A stretch of 54,333 nt of DNA from Alphaproteobacteria bacterium (GTDB lineage Bacteria > Pseudomonadota > Alphaproteobacteria > MPNO01 > UBA2964), in NCBI GenBank assembly GCA_009377375.1, contig WHUE01000016.1, positions 1-54,333 on the forward strand. Reading direction: 5' to 3'. Both the position numbers and the translations under genes were made by a program. This document shows, piece after piece, positions 1 through 11,031 of the stretch. Below the pieces are notes generated by a model. It searched no databases, had not been told where the DNA came from, and worked only from the letters and a program-made list of their open reading frames with translations. Each line of letters opens with the position of its first letter. Position 1 is the stretch's first letter.

Positions 1-535
1 CGCCGGGCTGCTTTGAGTATGCTGTCCGACTGACCGGTCTGCTTTACAAGCGGTTCGTTCGGAAGTCCTAGTCATTAGCTAGCTTCAGAACTCGTAGCGC
101 TTGGTTCCGGTGACACGGCCGACATCCCGAGTCGGTGAAAGCCGACGCTCCGCAAGGGCGAGGACGGCCTGTGGGTTGCAGCGCCAGGGCTTCCCGTCGG
201 CCAAGGACGAAGCGGAGAAGGTTTGAACCCGGTTCCTCTCCCACCGCCAATTCCATCCTCAACATGTCTCCGGGGCCTCCGCGGGCTCCTCGGAAGGCGA
301 GCATTGCCGCCCCGTCGGGCGCAGCCGTTTACCGTGGCTAGCAAGGAAGCGCGGCCGGACCGTTCTCTGCGGGCAGTTTTTCTCCGCCGCTGTTTACCGG
401 GGTCGCCTTGGGCCGGTCGGAAAGACGAGGATTCTGGCGACACATTGTAGTGCCAACCGCCCGAAGTTCGAACCCCTCTCGCAGTGGCAATCTTCGGTAG
501 CGGCACGCATTTTCGGCAGCGATGTCCCGATAACG
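1..535. other. No recognisable gene
   Basis: Several overlapping open frames exist on both strands, as expected at this GC content. None has a convincing start, a ribosome-binding site or recognisable protein similarity. The stretch lies next to two broken genes, so it is best read as decayed or intergenic DNA. Confidence 0.4.
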
Positions 536-1031
536 CTACCGTGGCTCGCGCTCCTTCTCGACCAGTGTCGCCTGGACTTCGTGGAGCTGCGCGTGACCGC
601 CGGTCCGCATGGCAAGATCGATGGCGGGCGGAACGAAATCGGCCGGAAGGGTTCCCGTACGGGCGCGACGGATCAGTTCGTCGAGCAGTTCCTTCGGCAA
701 GAGGATGGTTTCGGCGGTCGTCAGCCACTCGCGCCGGCGCTGGAGGGTGAGCGATCGCAACTCGGTCTGGGGCAGGAAGTGTCGGGCGGCCGGACGGTTC
801 CCCTCGACGAGGAGCAGTTTGGCGCCCAGCACGGGCCTCGCCGCCAGCACGTCAGCAGTGATGCCGGCGCGGAACGGCGCGATTGCATCGTAGCCCAGGC
901 GGTCGTAGACGGCGTCGACCAGACGTGCCTGCGCCAGCGGCTGATCGCCTCGCTGGAGGGCGCGGAATGACGAGGAAGCCGACGCAAATCGCGGTCGCGG
1001 ACATAAGAAGGGCGACGACAGGCAGGCACAT
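536..1031 (-). pseudogene. Frameshifted small membrane-anchored protein, family unknown
   Basis: An ATG at 1031, preceded by a G-rich stretch, opens a frame whose first residues (MCLPVVALLMSATAICVGFL) look like a signal anchor. About 20 codons in, near 965-975, this frame becomes arginine/proline-rich and unconvincing. The frame one base over carries a well-behaved soluble sequence (ALQRGDQPLAQARLVDAVYD and onward, ending EKEREPR at 536). The total span is one base more than a multiple of three, so a single inserted base would explain the break. The intact product would be about 165 residues: one N-terminal membrane helix and a mostly helical domain. I do not recognise the family. The alternative is a shorter real gene starting at the GTG at 850. 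The frameshift could also be a sequencing error. Confidence 0.35.
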
Positions 1032-1134
1032 CGTTACCCCCCGCCGGGTTCGGAGACGCATGACACATTTACCTCGACCGGATCGTTGGCGGAGATCGGG
1101 ATCGCCGCGCGCAGCCGCCCGTCGGGTCCGACCG

Positions 1135-1882
1135 GTACACCTCGCCGAGCTGGTGTCGGACTTCGAGGACTACGGCCAACACCTGTACTGGCTCGCCATC
1201 ATGGGCGAGCCCGCGGAGGACGCGCCGTGGGGCTGGCAGATCGAAGGCCATCATCTGATCGTCAACTACTTCGTACTCGGCGATCAGGTGGTGATGACGC
1301 CGACCTTCATGGGGTCGGAGCCGGTCAGCGCGGTCTCCGGCAAGTACGCAGGGGTCGGGGTGTTCGAGGACGAGCAGAATCTCGGCCTGCGCTTCATGCT
1401 GTCGCTCGCGCCCGACAAGCAGCAGGTCGCCCGCATCGGACCCAAGGAAGGCCGCTCAGACAACCTCGCTGAGATGTTCAGGGACAACGTCACCGTACCT
1501 TTCGAGGGTCTGAGCGGCGAACGGATGGTCTCCGCCGAGCGCGACGCGCTTCTCATGCTGATCGGGCTCTATGTGGGCAACCTGAAGGAGGGCCACGCCG
1601 CAGTGAAGATGGAGGAGGTCCGCGCGCATCTGGACGAAACGTATTTCGGCTGGCGTGGAGAGACGGGCGCAGACGCAGTTTTCTACTACCGCATTCGTAG
1701 CCCGGTGATCTTCATCGAGTTCGACCATCATCGCGCTCGACGGCTCGCGTTCGGCGCCGACGCGCCGCCACGTGCACACGGTCGTCAGGACGCCGAACGG
1801 AAACGACTACGGCAAGGACCTGCTGCGGCAGCACTATCACAGGCACCGGAACGATCCGTCGCACGGTCACAAGGCCAGATAG
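1135..1882 (+). pseudogene. DUF3500-family protein, truncated and frameshifted
   Basis: The central part is a clear DUF3500 protein: GWQIEGHHLIVNYFVLGDQV followed by MTPTFMGSEPVSA, GKYAG and VFEDEQ are typical of this family of unknown function. Two defects are visible. Homology begins abruptly near 1135 with no suitable start, so roughly the first quarter of a normal 350-400 residue protein is missing. Near 1735-1745 the frame breaks: the family-typical C-terminus ([20 protein letters not shown]) continues in the next frame and stops at 1882. It lies beside another broken gene, which points to a decaying region. Family assignment is from motif recognition. Confidence 0.7.
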
Positions 1883-2178
1883 ACGGGCTCGCGATGCTGC
1901 TCGCCGAGCAGGTCGGGTCGGATGCCCACCGAAGGTTTGACTGCGGCGCCTCTCGCTCCGCCGGTTTACCTCCCCGCCGCCATGCCGCCTCGCCATTCCC
2001 TGTGTGACCCCGGGTAACCATGAGCGAGACGCCGATCGCGATGCAGGCCAGGCGACCCGAAGACTGCACTATGGATCAGATACGGTAGCAGGCCGCCGGC
2101 TCAGACCGGGAGCGGAGCACCCGGCTGAACGGCCGCCGGGGCTTGCGAGCGTCCGGGAAGCCGAGAGGTCGAGACTCC

Positions 2179-2328
2179 TCAGCCGCCGAAGACCAGCGCA
2201 GGCGAAGAAACCCCGCCGCGCTGTCCGTCACCTACCGGCGCCGGCACGCCGTCCAGCGTGAAAATCTGCGTACAGGCCAGGAACGTCAGGATCATGAAAA
2301 GAAGAACTCCGGCCGTTCTCTTGCTCAT
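2179..2328 (-). CDS. Small putative lipoprotein or secreted peptide (49 aa)
   Basis: The product is 49 residues. It starts MSKRTAGVLLFMILTFLAC, a short basic N-terminus plus hydrophobic core ending at a cysteine. That resembles a lipoprotein signal, although the lipobox is loose (FLAC). The remaining 30 residues are Gly/Pro/Val-rich with no known domain. A very strong purine-rich ribosome-binding site (GGGAGGGA) precedes the ATG at a suitable distance, and this is the main evidence that the ORF is real. It is transcribed away from udgX, with a 237-bp shared upstream region. Function unknown. Confidence 0.5.
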   Translation of the reverse strand: MSKRTAGVLLFMILTFLACTQIFTLDGVPAPVGDGQRGGVSSPALVFGG

Positions 2329-2565
2329 AGCGCGATCCCTCCCTTCGGATCGGCCCCCGGCGTTCCGCATCGGCGGAGTAACGCACGACGGCGGGTTCTG
2401 CACAGGCGAGAATCCAACGACAGACGGGACGGAAGGTTCCCCGGCATCGCCGGGCAGCGGGAAACTGGCATTTTTGCCTCCAGATGGAACCCGCTCCCGT
2501 TCCCGTCGTTGAGAGCAGGCGGCGCGCGTCGCTGCATTCGTCGCGGCTCGCCGGCGAGGATCGGG

Positions 2566-3183
2566 ATGGAACACGCAGCGGAAGATCGCCCGGGGACCCT
2601 GACCGCGCTCGCGGCGGCCGAAGAGGCATGCACGCGCTGTCCCCTCTATCGCGACGCCACCCAGGCGGTGCCGGGAGAGGGGGCCCGGCATGCCCCGCTG
2701 ATGCTGGTGGGCGAGCAGCCGGGGGACAAGGAGGACATTGCCGGCCATCCCTTCGTCGGGCCGGCCGGATCGCTGCTGGACAGGGCGCTCGCCGATGCCG
2801 GTATCGACCGGGAAACGACTTTCGTCACCAATGCAGTGAAGCACTTCAAGCACGAGAACCGCGGGAAACGGCGCCTCCACAAGCGGCCGAACGCCAGCGA
2901 GATCGACCATTGCCGCTGGTGGCTGGATATCGAGCGCGACATCGTGCGCCCGCGGGTCGTCGTGGCTCTGGGCGCGACCGCGCTGCGAAGCCTTCTGGGC
3001 CGCACCGTCTCCGTCTCGAGCCTGAGACGGACGGTGCAGACGATGGATGACCAGGCCCGCCTCGTCGCCACGGTGCACCCGTCATCCCTGCTGCGGGTGC
3101 GCGACCGCGACGACAAGGCGGCGAAATATGCCGATTTCGTCGAGGACCTGACGCGGGCGGCCAAACTGATCTGCGAGCGCTAG
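2566..3183 (+). CDS. udgX: UdgX-type uracil-DNA glycosylase
   Basis: This is a 205-residue member of the uracil-DNA glycosylase superfamily, UdgX class. Motif 1 is GEQPGDKED (residues 49-57), then HPFVGPAG. The UdgX-specific insertion KRRLHK is at about 101-106, with His105 matching the histidine that in characterised UdgX becomes covalently bound to the uracil site. HPSSLLR near the C-terminus is the motif-2 equivalent. Cys22 and Cys25 (CTRC) would bind the iron-sulfur cluster; where family-4 enzymes carry their third cysteine there is a histidine (VKHFKH). The ATG at 2566 is chosen because GAGGA lies about 7 bases upstream and the family N-terminus begins there; the open frame extends far upstream without homology. 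The role is excision or capture of uracil in DNA. No repair genes flank it. Confidence 0.92.
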   Translation: MEHAAEDRPGTLTALAAAEEACTRCPLYRDATQAVPGEGARHAPLMLVGEQPGDKEDIAGHPFVGPAGSLLDRALADAGIDRETTFVTNAVKHFKHENRGKRRLHKRPNASEIDHCRWWLDIERDIVRPRVVVALGATALRSLLGRTVSVSSLRRTVQTMDDQARLVATVHPSSLLRVRDRDDKAAKYADFVEDLTRAAKLICER

Positions 3184-3295
3184 CGGAATTCATCGCGAGC
3201 CACGGCCCGGGCGCCGGCTCGCCTGCAAGCGCTGTGTTCCGCGCGGCGCCGGAACAAATCGGCTTGATCATCGTTGAATACGTACCAACCTTGAA

Positions 3296-3338
3296 GCAGG
3301 CGTCCACCGTTTTGCCTGCGGGTTTAATCGAGGCAGGC
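3296..3338 (+). promoter_or_regulatory. Mutually exclusive stem-loops upstream of glgE
   Basis: GCAGGC (3296-3301), GCCTGC (3314-3319) and GCAGGC (3333-3338) lie in series. The middle element can pair with either neighbour (6 bp with the first, 7 bp with the third), as in an attenuator-like switch. It sits 124 bp before the glgE ATG. No conserved riboswitch core is recognised, and such short GC repeats can arise by chance here. Confidence 0.25.
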
Positions 3339-3461
3339 AGCCGGGAGCTTCGGCAGCGGAGACTTCTCGTGGTGCCGTGCAGACTGGTCTTCCCACGCCA
3401 GGGGCAGGGCAATTCGTCAGTTATTACCGGAATTCGGATAGGGGCGATTGCGAAGCTGACA

Positions 3462-5492
3462 ATGCCGAAGACGGAAGCAAGGGGGGCAAGAAAAACGGTG
3501 CCTTCGACGCCGCAGCGCGAACTTCAGGAACTCGCTGCGGCGCGCATTGTCATCGAAGAGGTTTCCCCGGAAATAAACGGAGGGCGGTTTCCGGCGAAGG
3601 CCACGCCCGGCCAGCCGCTGATCGTTCAGGCCGACATCTTCTGTGACGGGCACGGCGTGATCGACGCCGCAATTCTCTCTCGCCGCGCCGGAAAATCCGC
3701 GTGGACCGAGAGTCCGATGCGATATCTCGACAACGACCGGTGGCGCGGCGAAATCGCGCTGGACCACCAGGCACCGCACGAATTCACCATCATCGCCTGG
3801 CGCGATCTCTTCGCCTCGTGGAGGGCGGAAGTCGTGAAGAAGTCCGACGCCGGCCAGTCCCTGGGCAGCGAGCTCGCCGAGGCGGGCCGGCTGATCGAGC
3901 AGGCCATCGACGGCGACCGCGTCGGCAAGGCGGTCGACCGGCGCGGGCTCGATATCCTGCTCAAGGCATTCCGTGCCGCCGAGGACGACGCCGCGCGACT
4001 CGGCCTGATGCTGTCGGACGAGGTGGCTGCGCTGTTCCGCCGCGCCGGTCCGAGAACCGACCTGACCCGCTACGACAGGGTGCTCCCGATCCGGGTCGAC
4101 CGGCCGGAAGCCGCCTTCAGCGCTTGGTACGAGCTGATGCCCCGCTCGCAATCGGGCGATGCGTCCCGTCACGGCACGTTCGACGACGTGATCGCCCGTC
4201 TGCCGTATATCCGCGACCTCGGTTTCGACGTGCTCTACATGCCGCCGATCCACCCTGTGGGCCGGGTGAACCGCAAGGGACGGAACAACAGCCTGACCGC
4301 GGGGCCGGACGATCCCGGCAGCCCCTACGCCATCGGTTCGGAAGAAGGGGGGCACGACGCCATTCATCCCGAGCTCGGCGATTTCGACGATTTCGCGCGG
4401 CTTGTCGCCGCCGCCGCCGAGCACGGTCTCGAAGTGGCGCTGGATTTCGCCATCCAGTGCGCGCCCGACCATCCCTGGGTCAGGGAACATCCGGAATGGT
4501 TCGACTGGCGCCCCGACGGGACCATCAAATACGCCGAGAACCCGCCCAAGAAATACGAGGACATCGTCAACGTCCATTTTTACCGCGACGCGCTGCCGTC
4601 GCTCTGGTACGCGCTGCGCGACGTCCTGGTTTTCTGGGCGGGACGGGGCGTGCGGATATTCCGCGTCGACAATCCCCACACGAAGCCCCTGCCGTTCTGG
4701 GAATGGATGATCGCCGACGTCCAGTCGCGCTATCCCGACACCATTTTTCTCGCCGAGGCCTTCACCAAGCCCAAGATGATGAAGCGGCTGGCGAAAATCG
4801 GTTTCACGCAGTCCTATTCGTACTTCACGTGGCGCAACACGAAGCAGGAGCTGACCGAATACCTGACCGAGCTGACGCGGAGCGAATGCCGCCACTACAT
4901 GCGGCCGAATTTCTTCGTGAACACGCCGGATATCAATCCGTTCTACCTGCAGACCGGCGGGCGGGCCGGGTTTCAGGTCCGGCTGGTTCTGGCCGCCACG
5001 CTGGCGGGCAATTACGGGATCTATAACGGGTTCGAGCTGTGCGAGGCCGCGGCGATACCCGGCAGGGAGGAGTATCTCAACTCCGAAAAATACGAAATCC
5101 GCGCCTGGGACTGGGATCGGCCGGGACATATCCGCGACGACGTCGCCCGGGTGAACCGCCTGCGCCGGCAGCATCCGGCGCTGCGCGATTTCACCAACGT
5201 CGAATTCTACAACGCCTGGAACGACAACATCCTGTATTACGGCCGGCGCACGCCCGACCGCGAGAGCTTCATCCTGGTGGCCGTGAATCTCGATCCCCAT
5301 GCCGTACAGGCTGCGGATTTCGAGGTGCCGTTGTGGGAGTTCGGCCTGCCCGACCACGCCTCGATCCGGGCCGAGGATCTGGTTACGGCACAGCCGTTTA
5401 CCTGGCGGGGCAAGATCCAGCACATGCATCTCGACCCGGCGGTGCGGCCCTATGAAATCTGGCGCCTCATCGGCGAAGCGGACGCATCGTGA
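3462..5492 (+). CDS. glgE: Alpha-1,4-glucan:maltose-1-phosphate maltosyltransferase
   Basis: GlgE transfers maltose from alpha-maltose-1-phosphate to the non-reducing end of an alpha-1,4-glucan. The 676-residue product has the family N-terminal domain (EVSPEINGGRFPAKATPGQP) and a GH13 barrel: Asp403 nucleophile in FRVDNPHTKPLPFWEW, Glu432 in FLAEAFTKPKMMKRL, Asp490 in NTPDINPFYLQT. The C-terminal beta domain ends at the stop. Length is normal for GlgE. The ATG at 3462 is chosen because it precedes the conserved N-terminus; the frame stays open to 3234 without homology. It is the first gene of the seven-gene glucan/trehalose operon and overlaps treS by one base (TGATG). Its substrate is made by the maltokinase fused to the next gene product. 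Cytoplasmic. Confidence 0.96.
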   Translation: MPKTEARGARKTVPSTPQRELQELAAARIVIEEVSPEINGGRFPAKATPGQPLIVQADIFCDGHGVIDAAILSRRAGKSAWTESPMRYLDNDRWRGEIALDHQAPHEFTIIAWRDLFASWRAEVVKKSDAGQSLGSELAEAGRLIEQAIDGDRVGKAVDRRGLDILLKAFRAAEDDAARLGLMLSDEVAALFRRAGPRTDLTRYDRVLPIRVDRPEAAFSAWYELMPRSQSGDASRHGTFDDVIARLPYIRDLGFDVLYMPPIHPVGRVNRKGRNNSLTAGPDDPGSPYAIGSEEGGHDAIHPELGDFDDFARLVAAAAEHGLEVALDFAIQCAPDHPWVREHPEWFDWRPDGTIKYAENPPKKYEDIVNVHFYRDALPSLWYALRDVLVFWAGRGVRIFRVDNPHTKPLPFWEWMIADVQSRYPDTIFLAEAFTKPKMMKRLAKIGFTQSYSYFTWRNTKQELTEYLTELTRSECRHYMRPNFFVNTPDINPFYLQTGGRAGFQVRLVLAATLAGNYGIYNGFELCEAAAIPGREEYLNSEKYEIRAWDWDRPGHIRDDVARVNRLRRQHPALRDFTNVEFYNAWNDNILYYGRRTPDRESFILVAVNLDPHAVQAADFEVPLWEFGLPDHASIRAEDLVTAQPFTWRGKIQHMHLDPAVRPYEIWRLIGEADAS

Positions 5493-8400
5493 TGGACACG
5501 CCGGTGCTCGTAAACCCTTCGTTGCGGCATCGCGCCGCCCGGTCCGTCGCCATCGCTCCCGACCCCTTATGGTACAAGGACGCGGTCATCTATCAGCTTC
5601 ATGTGAAAGCGTTCCAGGATTCGACCGGAAACGGGATTGGCGATTTCGGGGGGCTGATCCAGCGTCTGGACTATATCGAGGCGCTTGGCGCGACGGCGAT
5701 CTGGCTGCTGCCGTTCTATCCGTCGCCGTTGCGCGACGATGGCTACGACATCTCCGACTATCGCAGGGTCAACCCGGCCTATGGCTCGATGCGCGAGTTC
5801 CGGCGCTTCGTGAAGGAGGCGCATCGCCGGGGCATCCGCGTGATCACCGAGCTGGTGATCAACCACACCTCGGACCAGCATCCGTGGTTTCAGAAGGCGC
5901 GGCATGCCAGGCCGGGATCGGCGGCGCGCGATTTCTATGTCTGGAGCGACACCGACGACTGCTATCACGGCACCCGTATCATCTTCCTGGATACGGAAAC
6001 GTCGAACTGGACCTGGGATCCGGTCGCCCAGGCGTATTTCTGGCATCGCTTCTATTCGCACCAGCCCGATCTGAACTTCGACAATCCCCGCGTCCTGCGC
6101 GAGGTCATCAAGATCATGTGCTGGTGGCTCGACATGGGGGTGGACGGGCTGCGGCTGGATGCCATCCCCTATCTGATCGAACGCGAGGGCACCAACAACG
6201 AGAACCTGCCGGAAACCCACGAGGTGCTGAAGAAGATCCGCGCCGCGCTCGACGCGCGCTACGAGGACCGGATGCTGCTGGCCGAGGCCAACCAGTGGCC
6301 CGAGGACACGGCGCCCTATTTCGGCGACGGCGACGAGTGCCACATGAGCTTCCACTTCCCGCTGATGCCGCGGATATACATGGCGCTGGCGCAGGAAGGC
6401 CGCCACCCGATCACGGATATCATCCGCCAGATGCCGGAAATTCCGGAAAACTGCCAGTGGGCGATCTTCCTGCGCAACCACGACGAGCTGACGCTCGAGA
6501 TGGTGACGGAAGAAGAGCGCGACTATCTGTGGCGGACCTACGCCGAGGACAAGAGAGCGCGCATCAATCTCGGCATCCGCCGCCGGCTCGCGCCGCTGAT
6601 GCAGAACGACCGGCGCAAGATAGAGCTCATGATCGCGCTGTTGCTGTCGATGCCCGGAACGCCGATCCTCTACTATGGCGACGAGATCGGCATGGGCGAC
6701 AACTACTTTCTCGGCGACCGCGACGGCGTGCGGACTCCGATGCAGTGGACTGCGGACCGCAACGGCGGATTCTCGCGCGCCAACCCGCAGCAGCTCTACC
6801 TGCCGCCCGTGATGGACCCGATCTACGGCTTCCAGGCGGTGAATGTCGAGGCGCAGGAAGGCAACCCCTCGTCGCTGCTTAACTGGATGCGGCGCATGGT
6901 CGCCGTGCGCTCCCAGCATCAGGCGTTCGGCCGGGGCGAGATCCATTTCCTTTACCCGACCAACCGGAAGATCCTGGCCTACATCCGCGAGTTCGAGGAC
7001 GAGCGGATCCTGTGCGTGGTCAACCTCTCGCGCTCGGCGCAGGCGGTCGAGCTCGATCTGTCGGCATTCCGCGATGTGGTGCCGGTGGAGCTGTCCGGCC
7101 GCACGGCGTTCCCGCCCATCGGCGATCTTCCGTACCTGCTGACCCTTCCCGGGCACGGGTTCTACTGGTTCATTCTTGAGGAAGAGGCGGAAGTGCCGAG
7201 CTGGCATGAAACGGTTCCCGAAATCCAGGTCGAGTTCGTCACGCTGACGGCGTCGGACGGCACGGCCAGAAGCATCCTCACCGGCCGCGAGCGGCGGCAG
7301 CTCGAGCACGACGTGCTGCCCCATTTCCTGCCCTTGCAGCGGTGGTTCGGCGACAAGCAGGGCCGCATCAAGTCGGTCGCGGTGCGGCGGATCGGCACGC
7401 TGGAAGATGAAAATCTGGCCCTGACCATCGCCGATGTCGTTACCGGCGAGAGCGAGAGCCGGTATTTTCTTCCCCTCGTGACCCGCTGGGGCGAGCAGCA
7501 TCTGCGCTCCGGCGCGCCGCTGTCCTACACGCTGGCGAAGGTGCGCAAGGGGCCGCGGCTCGGGGCGGTCGTCGACGCCGCCTTCGATGACGGGTTCGCG
7601 GTCGACCTGATGTCGGCGATCCAGTCGGGGCAGTCCGTGAAGGCCGAAGGCGGGACGCTGGATTTCCATGCGACCGCAGCGCTCGGCGAGATGAAAAAGC
7701 CGGTCGCGGCCCGTCGGTTGTCGGCCGAGCAGACCAACGTGTCCGTCATCCTCGACGAGCGGACCATGCTCAAGATCTATCGCCGGCTGCAGACGGGGCT
7801 GCAGCCCGACGTTGAGGTGGGACGTTTCCTGACCGAGGTCGCCGGCTTTACCGGCACTCCGCCCTATCTGGGCTCGGCGGAGTTCACGGCAGGCGACGGC
7901 GAGACCATGACGCTCGCCACCGCCTTCGCCTTCGTGTCCAACCAGGGGGATGCGTGGAGCGGGCTGCTCGACGCGCTGACCCGCGATCTGGAAAACTGTG
8001 CGATGGCCGCAACGCCGGAAACCGAGCGCTTCGTCTACCCGCTCGGCATTGCGGCGGTGCTGGGGCAACGCACCGCGGAGCTCCATGCCGCCTTCGCCCA
8101 CCCGACGGACGATCCGGCCTTCGCGGTCGAGCCGGTGCGCAAAACCGACCTGTCGGCCTGGACGAAGGCCACCCTGCGCGAGGCGCAGCAGGCGTTCTCG
8201 GCGCTTGACGCGCATCTCCAGGCGGCGCCGAAGGACCAGGCGGAGGACATTCGTGCGCTGCTGGCGGAAAGGCAGAATCTGTTCTCCCGGATCAGGAAAT
8301 TCGAATCGCTGCCGCCGTCGGGCGGACGTTCGCGGATTCACGGCGACTACCATCTGGGACAGGTCCTGATCTGCCAGAACGATGTCGCGATCATCGATTT

Positions 8401-8797
8401 CGAGGGCGAACCGCAGCGGGTTCTGGACGAGCGGCGATCCAAGTCATCGCCGCTGCGCGACGTGGCCGGGATGGTGCGGTCGTTCGATTATCTGGCCTGG
8501 GCTGCGCTCGATCGGCGGCGCGAGATCGTGGGCGATATCCAGGACGCGGAGAGGCGACGCGCGGCCCGGTGGCGCGACGAGGCCACCCGCGATTTCCTCG
8601 ACGCTTATCTGGTGCGCGCCGCGGCAACCCCGAGCCATCCGGGGGACGCGGAGACCGCCGACGGGTTGTTGCGGCTGTTCACAATCCAGAAGGCGATTTA
8701 CGAGATCGGCTACGAGGCCGCCAACCGGCCCGGCTGGCTTTCCATCCCCGTTCGCGGGGTACTCGATCTTCTCAAACAGAAGGCGCCGTCCCGATGA
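5492..8797 (+). CDS. treS: Trehalose synthase-maltokinase fusion (TreS-Mak)
   Basis: This 1101-residue bifunctional enzyme interconverts trehalose and maltose (TreS) and phosphorylates maltose with ATP to maltose-1-phosphate (Mak). Residues 1 to about 560 are the GH13 TreS part: [15 protein letters not shown] near the start, Asp223 nucleophile in [10 protein letters not shown], Glu265 in LLAEANQWP, Asp331 in RNHDEL. From about 600 on is the aminoglycoside-phosphotransferase-like Mak/Pep2 part, with the catalytic loop HGDYHLGQ (His950, Asp952) and metal-binding IDFEG about 17 residues later. The fusion delivers maltose straight to the kinase, as known in other bacteria. The start overlaps the glgE stop by one base; a GTG one codon earlier is the alternative. 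The end overlaps glgB by four bases. Confidence 0.96.
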   Translation: MDTPVLVNPSLRHRAARSVAIAPDPLWYKDAVIYQLHVKAFQDSTGNGIGDFGGLIQRLDYIEALGATAIWLLPFYPSPLRDDGYDISDYRRVNPAYGSMREFRRFVKEAHRRGIRVITELVINHTSDQHPWFQKARHARPGSAARDFYVWSDTDDCYHGTRIIFLDTETSNWTWDPVAQAYFWHRFYSHQPDLNFDNPRVLREVIKIMCWWLDMGVDGLRLDAIPYLIEREGTNNENLPETHEVLKKIRAALDARYEDRMLLAEANQWPEDTAPYFGDGDECHMSFHFPLMPRIYMALAQEGRHPITDIIRQMPEIPENCQWAIFLRNHDELTLEMVTEEERDYLWRTYAEDKRARINLGIRRRLAPLMQNDRRKIELMIALLLSMPGTPILYYGDEIGMGDNYFLGDRDGVRTPMQWTADRNGGFSRANPQQLYLPPVMDPIYGFQAVNVEAQEGNPSSLLNWMRRMVAVRSQHQAFGRGEIHFLYPTNRKILAYIREFEDERILCVVNLSRSAQAVELDLSAFRDVVPVELSGRTAFPPIGDLPYLLTLPGHGFYWFILEEEAEVPSWHETVPEIQVEFVTLTASDGTARSILTGRERRQLEHDVLPHFLPLQRWFGDKQGRIKSVAVRRIGTLEDENLALTIADVVTGESESRYFLPLVTRWGEQHLRSGAPLSYTLAKVRKGPRLGAVVDAAFDDGFAVDLMSAIQSGQSVKAEGGTLDFHATAALGEMKKPVAARRLSAEQTNVSVILDERTMLKIYRRLQTGLQPDVEVGRFLTEVAGFTGTPPYLGSAEFTAGDGETMTLATAFAFVSNQGDAWSGLLDALTRDLENCAMAATPETERFVYPLGIAAVLGQRTAELHAAFAHPTDDPAFAVEPVRKTDLSAWTKATLREAQQAFSALDAHLQAAPKDQAEDIRALLAERQNLFSRIRKFESLPPSGGRSRIHGDYHLGQVLICQNDVAIIDFEGEPQRVLDERRSKSSPLRDVAGMVRSFDYLAWAALDRRREIVGDIQDAERRRAARWRDEATRDFLDAYLVRAAATPSHPGDAETADGLLRLFTIQKAIYEIGYEAANRPGWLSIPVRGVLDLLKQKAPSR

Positions 8798-11031
8798 GCC
8801 CACGCCGATCGGCAACGCCAGGATCCCAAGCGCCGGACCCCGCGGAAATCGAAGCCGTGGCGACCGGCGCCCACGGCGATCCTTTCGCCATTCTCGGGAT
8901 GCATGGCGGCGACGGCGAGCCGCTGACGGTGCGCGCCTTCGCGCCGCAGGCGAGCGCGGTAGAGGTCGTGGACCGCAAGGCGGAGCGCGTCGTCGCCGCG
9001 CTGCCCCGGCTGCACGACGCGGGATTTTTCGGCGGCACGGTTCCCCGGCGCAGGACCCGGTTCCCCTACCGTCTCCGGCTGAGCGAGGGCGATGGGGTCA
9101 CCGAGGTAGAGGACCCGTACCGCTTCCCGCCGATCCTGGGTGAGCTCGACCTCCATCTGATGGGGGAGGGGACGCACCGGCGCCTGTACGAGAAGCTCGG
9201 CGCCCATCCGATGACGTTGGAGGAGGTCCCCGGCGTTTCCTTCGCCGTCTGGGCGCCCAATGCCGCGCGGGTCAGCGTCGTGGGCGACTTCAACCGCTGG
9301 GACGGGCGCTGCCACGTCATGCGCAAGCGCCACGAAGGCGGGATCTGGGAACTGTTCATTCCCGGCATCGAATCCGGCGCGCTCTACAAGTACGAGGTGA
9401 TCGGCGCGGCGGGGCAGCGTCTTCCGCTCAAGTCCGACCCGCTCGCCTTTCACACCGAGCCGCCTCCCTCGACGGCGTCGAAGGTCCATGGCCTGCCCGA
9501 TCACCGCTGGGAGGACGCGGACTGGCTGGCGCGGCGCGGCGCGGCCATCGATCCGTCAGCCCCGGTCTCGATATACGAGGTTCACGCCGGATCGTGGCGG
9601 CGCCGGGTCGACGGCGGCATCATGGAGTATGACGAACTGGCCGACGCGCTGGTCGATCATGTCCGGGATCTCGGCTTCACACATATCGAGCTCATGCCGA
9701 TAGCCGAGCATCCCTTCACGGGCTCCTGGGGCTATCAGCCGATCGGCCTGTTCGCGCCGACCAGCCGCTTCGGCCCGCCGGAAGCCTTCGCGCGGTTCGT
9801 CGACCGCTGCCACGGGGCGGGGATCGGCGTTATCGTCGACTGGGTGCCGGCGCATTTCCCCTCCGACGAGCACGGTCTCGGCCGTTTCGACGGCACGGCG
9901 CTGTACGAGCACGAGGACCCACGGCAGGGCTTTCACAGGGACTGGAACACGCTGATCTACAATTTCGGCCGCACCCAGGTCTCCAATTTCCTTCAGTCCA
10001 ACGCCCTGTTCTGGCTGTCCCGCTTCCACCTCGATGCCCTGCGTGTCGATGCCGTGGCCTCGATGCTCTACCTGGACTACAGCCGCCAGCCCGGCGAATG
10101 GGTGCCCAACGAATATGGCGGCAACGAGAACCTCGGCGCGCTCTCCTTCCTGCGGGAGACCAACGTCGCCATCGGCGAGGAGGCGCCGGGCACCTGCGCC
10201 ATCGCCGAGGAATCGACGGCCTGGCCGAATGTCAGCCGCCCCGTGGACCAGGGCGGGCTCGGCTTCGGATACAAATGGAACATGGGCTGGATGCACGACA
10301 CGCTGGAATACATGCGGAAGGACCCGATCCATCGGCGCCATCATCAGGACCAGCTGACATTCGGGCTGCTCTATGCGTTCAGCGAGAATTTCATTCTGCC
10401 GCTCAGCCATGACGAGGTCGTCTACGGCAAGGGTTCGCTGCTGGGCAAGATGCCGGGAGACCGCTGGCAGAAATTCGCCAATCTGCGTGCCTATTTCGCG
10501 TTCATGTGGACCCATCCGGGCAAGAAGCTTCTGTTCATGGGCGGGGAGTTCGCGCAGGAGCGGGAATGGAACCACGACGCCGCGCTCGACTGGCACCTGA
10601 TCGACGAGGCCATGCATGGCGGAGTCATGACCCTCGTCCGCGACCTGAACCGCGTCTACCGGGATATGCCGGCGCTTCACCAGCTCGATTGCGAGTCCGC
10701 CGGATTCGAATGGATCGACGCGAGCGACGCGGCGCAAAGCGTCCTTGTGTACATGCGCAGAGGACGGAACGGCGCCGCCCCTGTCGTCGTCGTGCTCAAT
10801 TTCACGCCGATGGTGCGCGAGCATTACTGCATCGGGTTGCCGCAGGGCGGCTGGTGGCGCGAGGTCCTGAACACGGATGCCGCGGTCTATGGCGGCTCCA
10901 ACGTCGGCAATGGCGGCGGCGTCGAGGCCGGGCCCGAACCGTTTCACGGCCGGGAGTGGTCGGTCGAGCTTACCCTGCCGCCGCTCGCGGCGCTCGTCCT
11001 GGCGCCGGCGGAAGCGGGAGCCGTCGCATGA
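8794..11031 (+). CDS. glgB: 1,4-alpha-glucan branching enzyme
   Basis: GlgB introduces alpha-1,6 branches into the linear glucan made by GlgE. The 745-residue protein has the long bacterial form: an N-terminal N1 module ([12 protein letters not shown]), a CBM48 module ([20 protein letters not shown]), a GH13 barrel with Asp419 in [14 protein letters not shown], Glu472 in [10 protein letters not shown] and Asp540 in [17 protein letters not shown], and a C-terminal beta domain. Start and stop overlap treS and glgX by four bases each, so translation is probably coupled. Confidence 0.97.
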   Translation: MSPRRSATPGSQAPDPAEIEAVATGAHGDPFAILGMHGGDGEPLTVRAFAPQASAVEVVDRKAERVVAALPRLHDAGFFGGTVPRRRTRFPYRLRLSEGDGVTEVEDPYRFPPILGELDLHLMGEGTHRRLYEKLGAHPMTLEEVPGVSFAVWAPNAARVSVVGDFNRWDGRCHVMRKRHEGGIWELFIPGIESGALYKYEVIGAAGQRLPLKSDPLAFHTEPPPSTASKVHGLPDHRWEDADWLARRGAAIDPSAPVSIYEVHAGSWRRRVDGGIMEYDELADALVDHVRDLGFTHIELMPIAEHPFTGSWGYQPIGLFAPTSRFGPPEAFARFVDRCHGAGIGVIVDWVPAHFPSDEHGLGRFDGTALYEHEDPRQGFHRDWNTLIYNFGRTQVSNFLQSNALFWLSRFHLDALRVDAVASMLYLDYSRQPGEWVPNEYGGNENLGALSFLRETNVAIGEEAPGTCAIAEESTAWPNVSRPVDQGGLGFGYKWNMGWMHDTLEYMRKDPIHRRHHQDQLTFGLLYAFSENFILPLSHDEVVYGKGSLLGKMPGDRWQKFANLRAYFAFMWTHPGKKLLFMGGEFAQEREWNHDAALDWHLIDEAMHGGVMTLVRDLNRVYRDMPALHQLDCESAGFEWIDASDAAQSVLVYMRRGRNGAAPVVVVLNFTPMVREHYCIGLPQGGWWREVLNTDAAVYGGSNVGNGGGVEAGPEPFHGREWSVELTLPPLAALVLAPAEAGAVA

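Noticed and set aside
75..728. 217-codon minus-strand open frame at the left edge
   Set aside because: Composition is Arg/Ser/Pro-rich with no domain and no start signal; it looks like a random GC-rich frame.
2179..3078. Long minus-strand open frame opposite udgX
   Set aside because: It runs antisense to a clearly coding gene and lacks homology; only its last 49 codons, with their own strong ribosome-binding site, are kept as a separate small gene.
3417..5429. 670-codon minus-strand open frame opposite glgE
   Set aside because: It is an antisense shadow of a conserved GH13 gene produced by GC-rich codon bias.
5567..8353. 928-codon minus-strand open frame opposite treS-mak
   Set aside because: It is antisense to a conserved fusion enzyme and has no recognisable domain.
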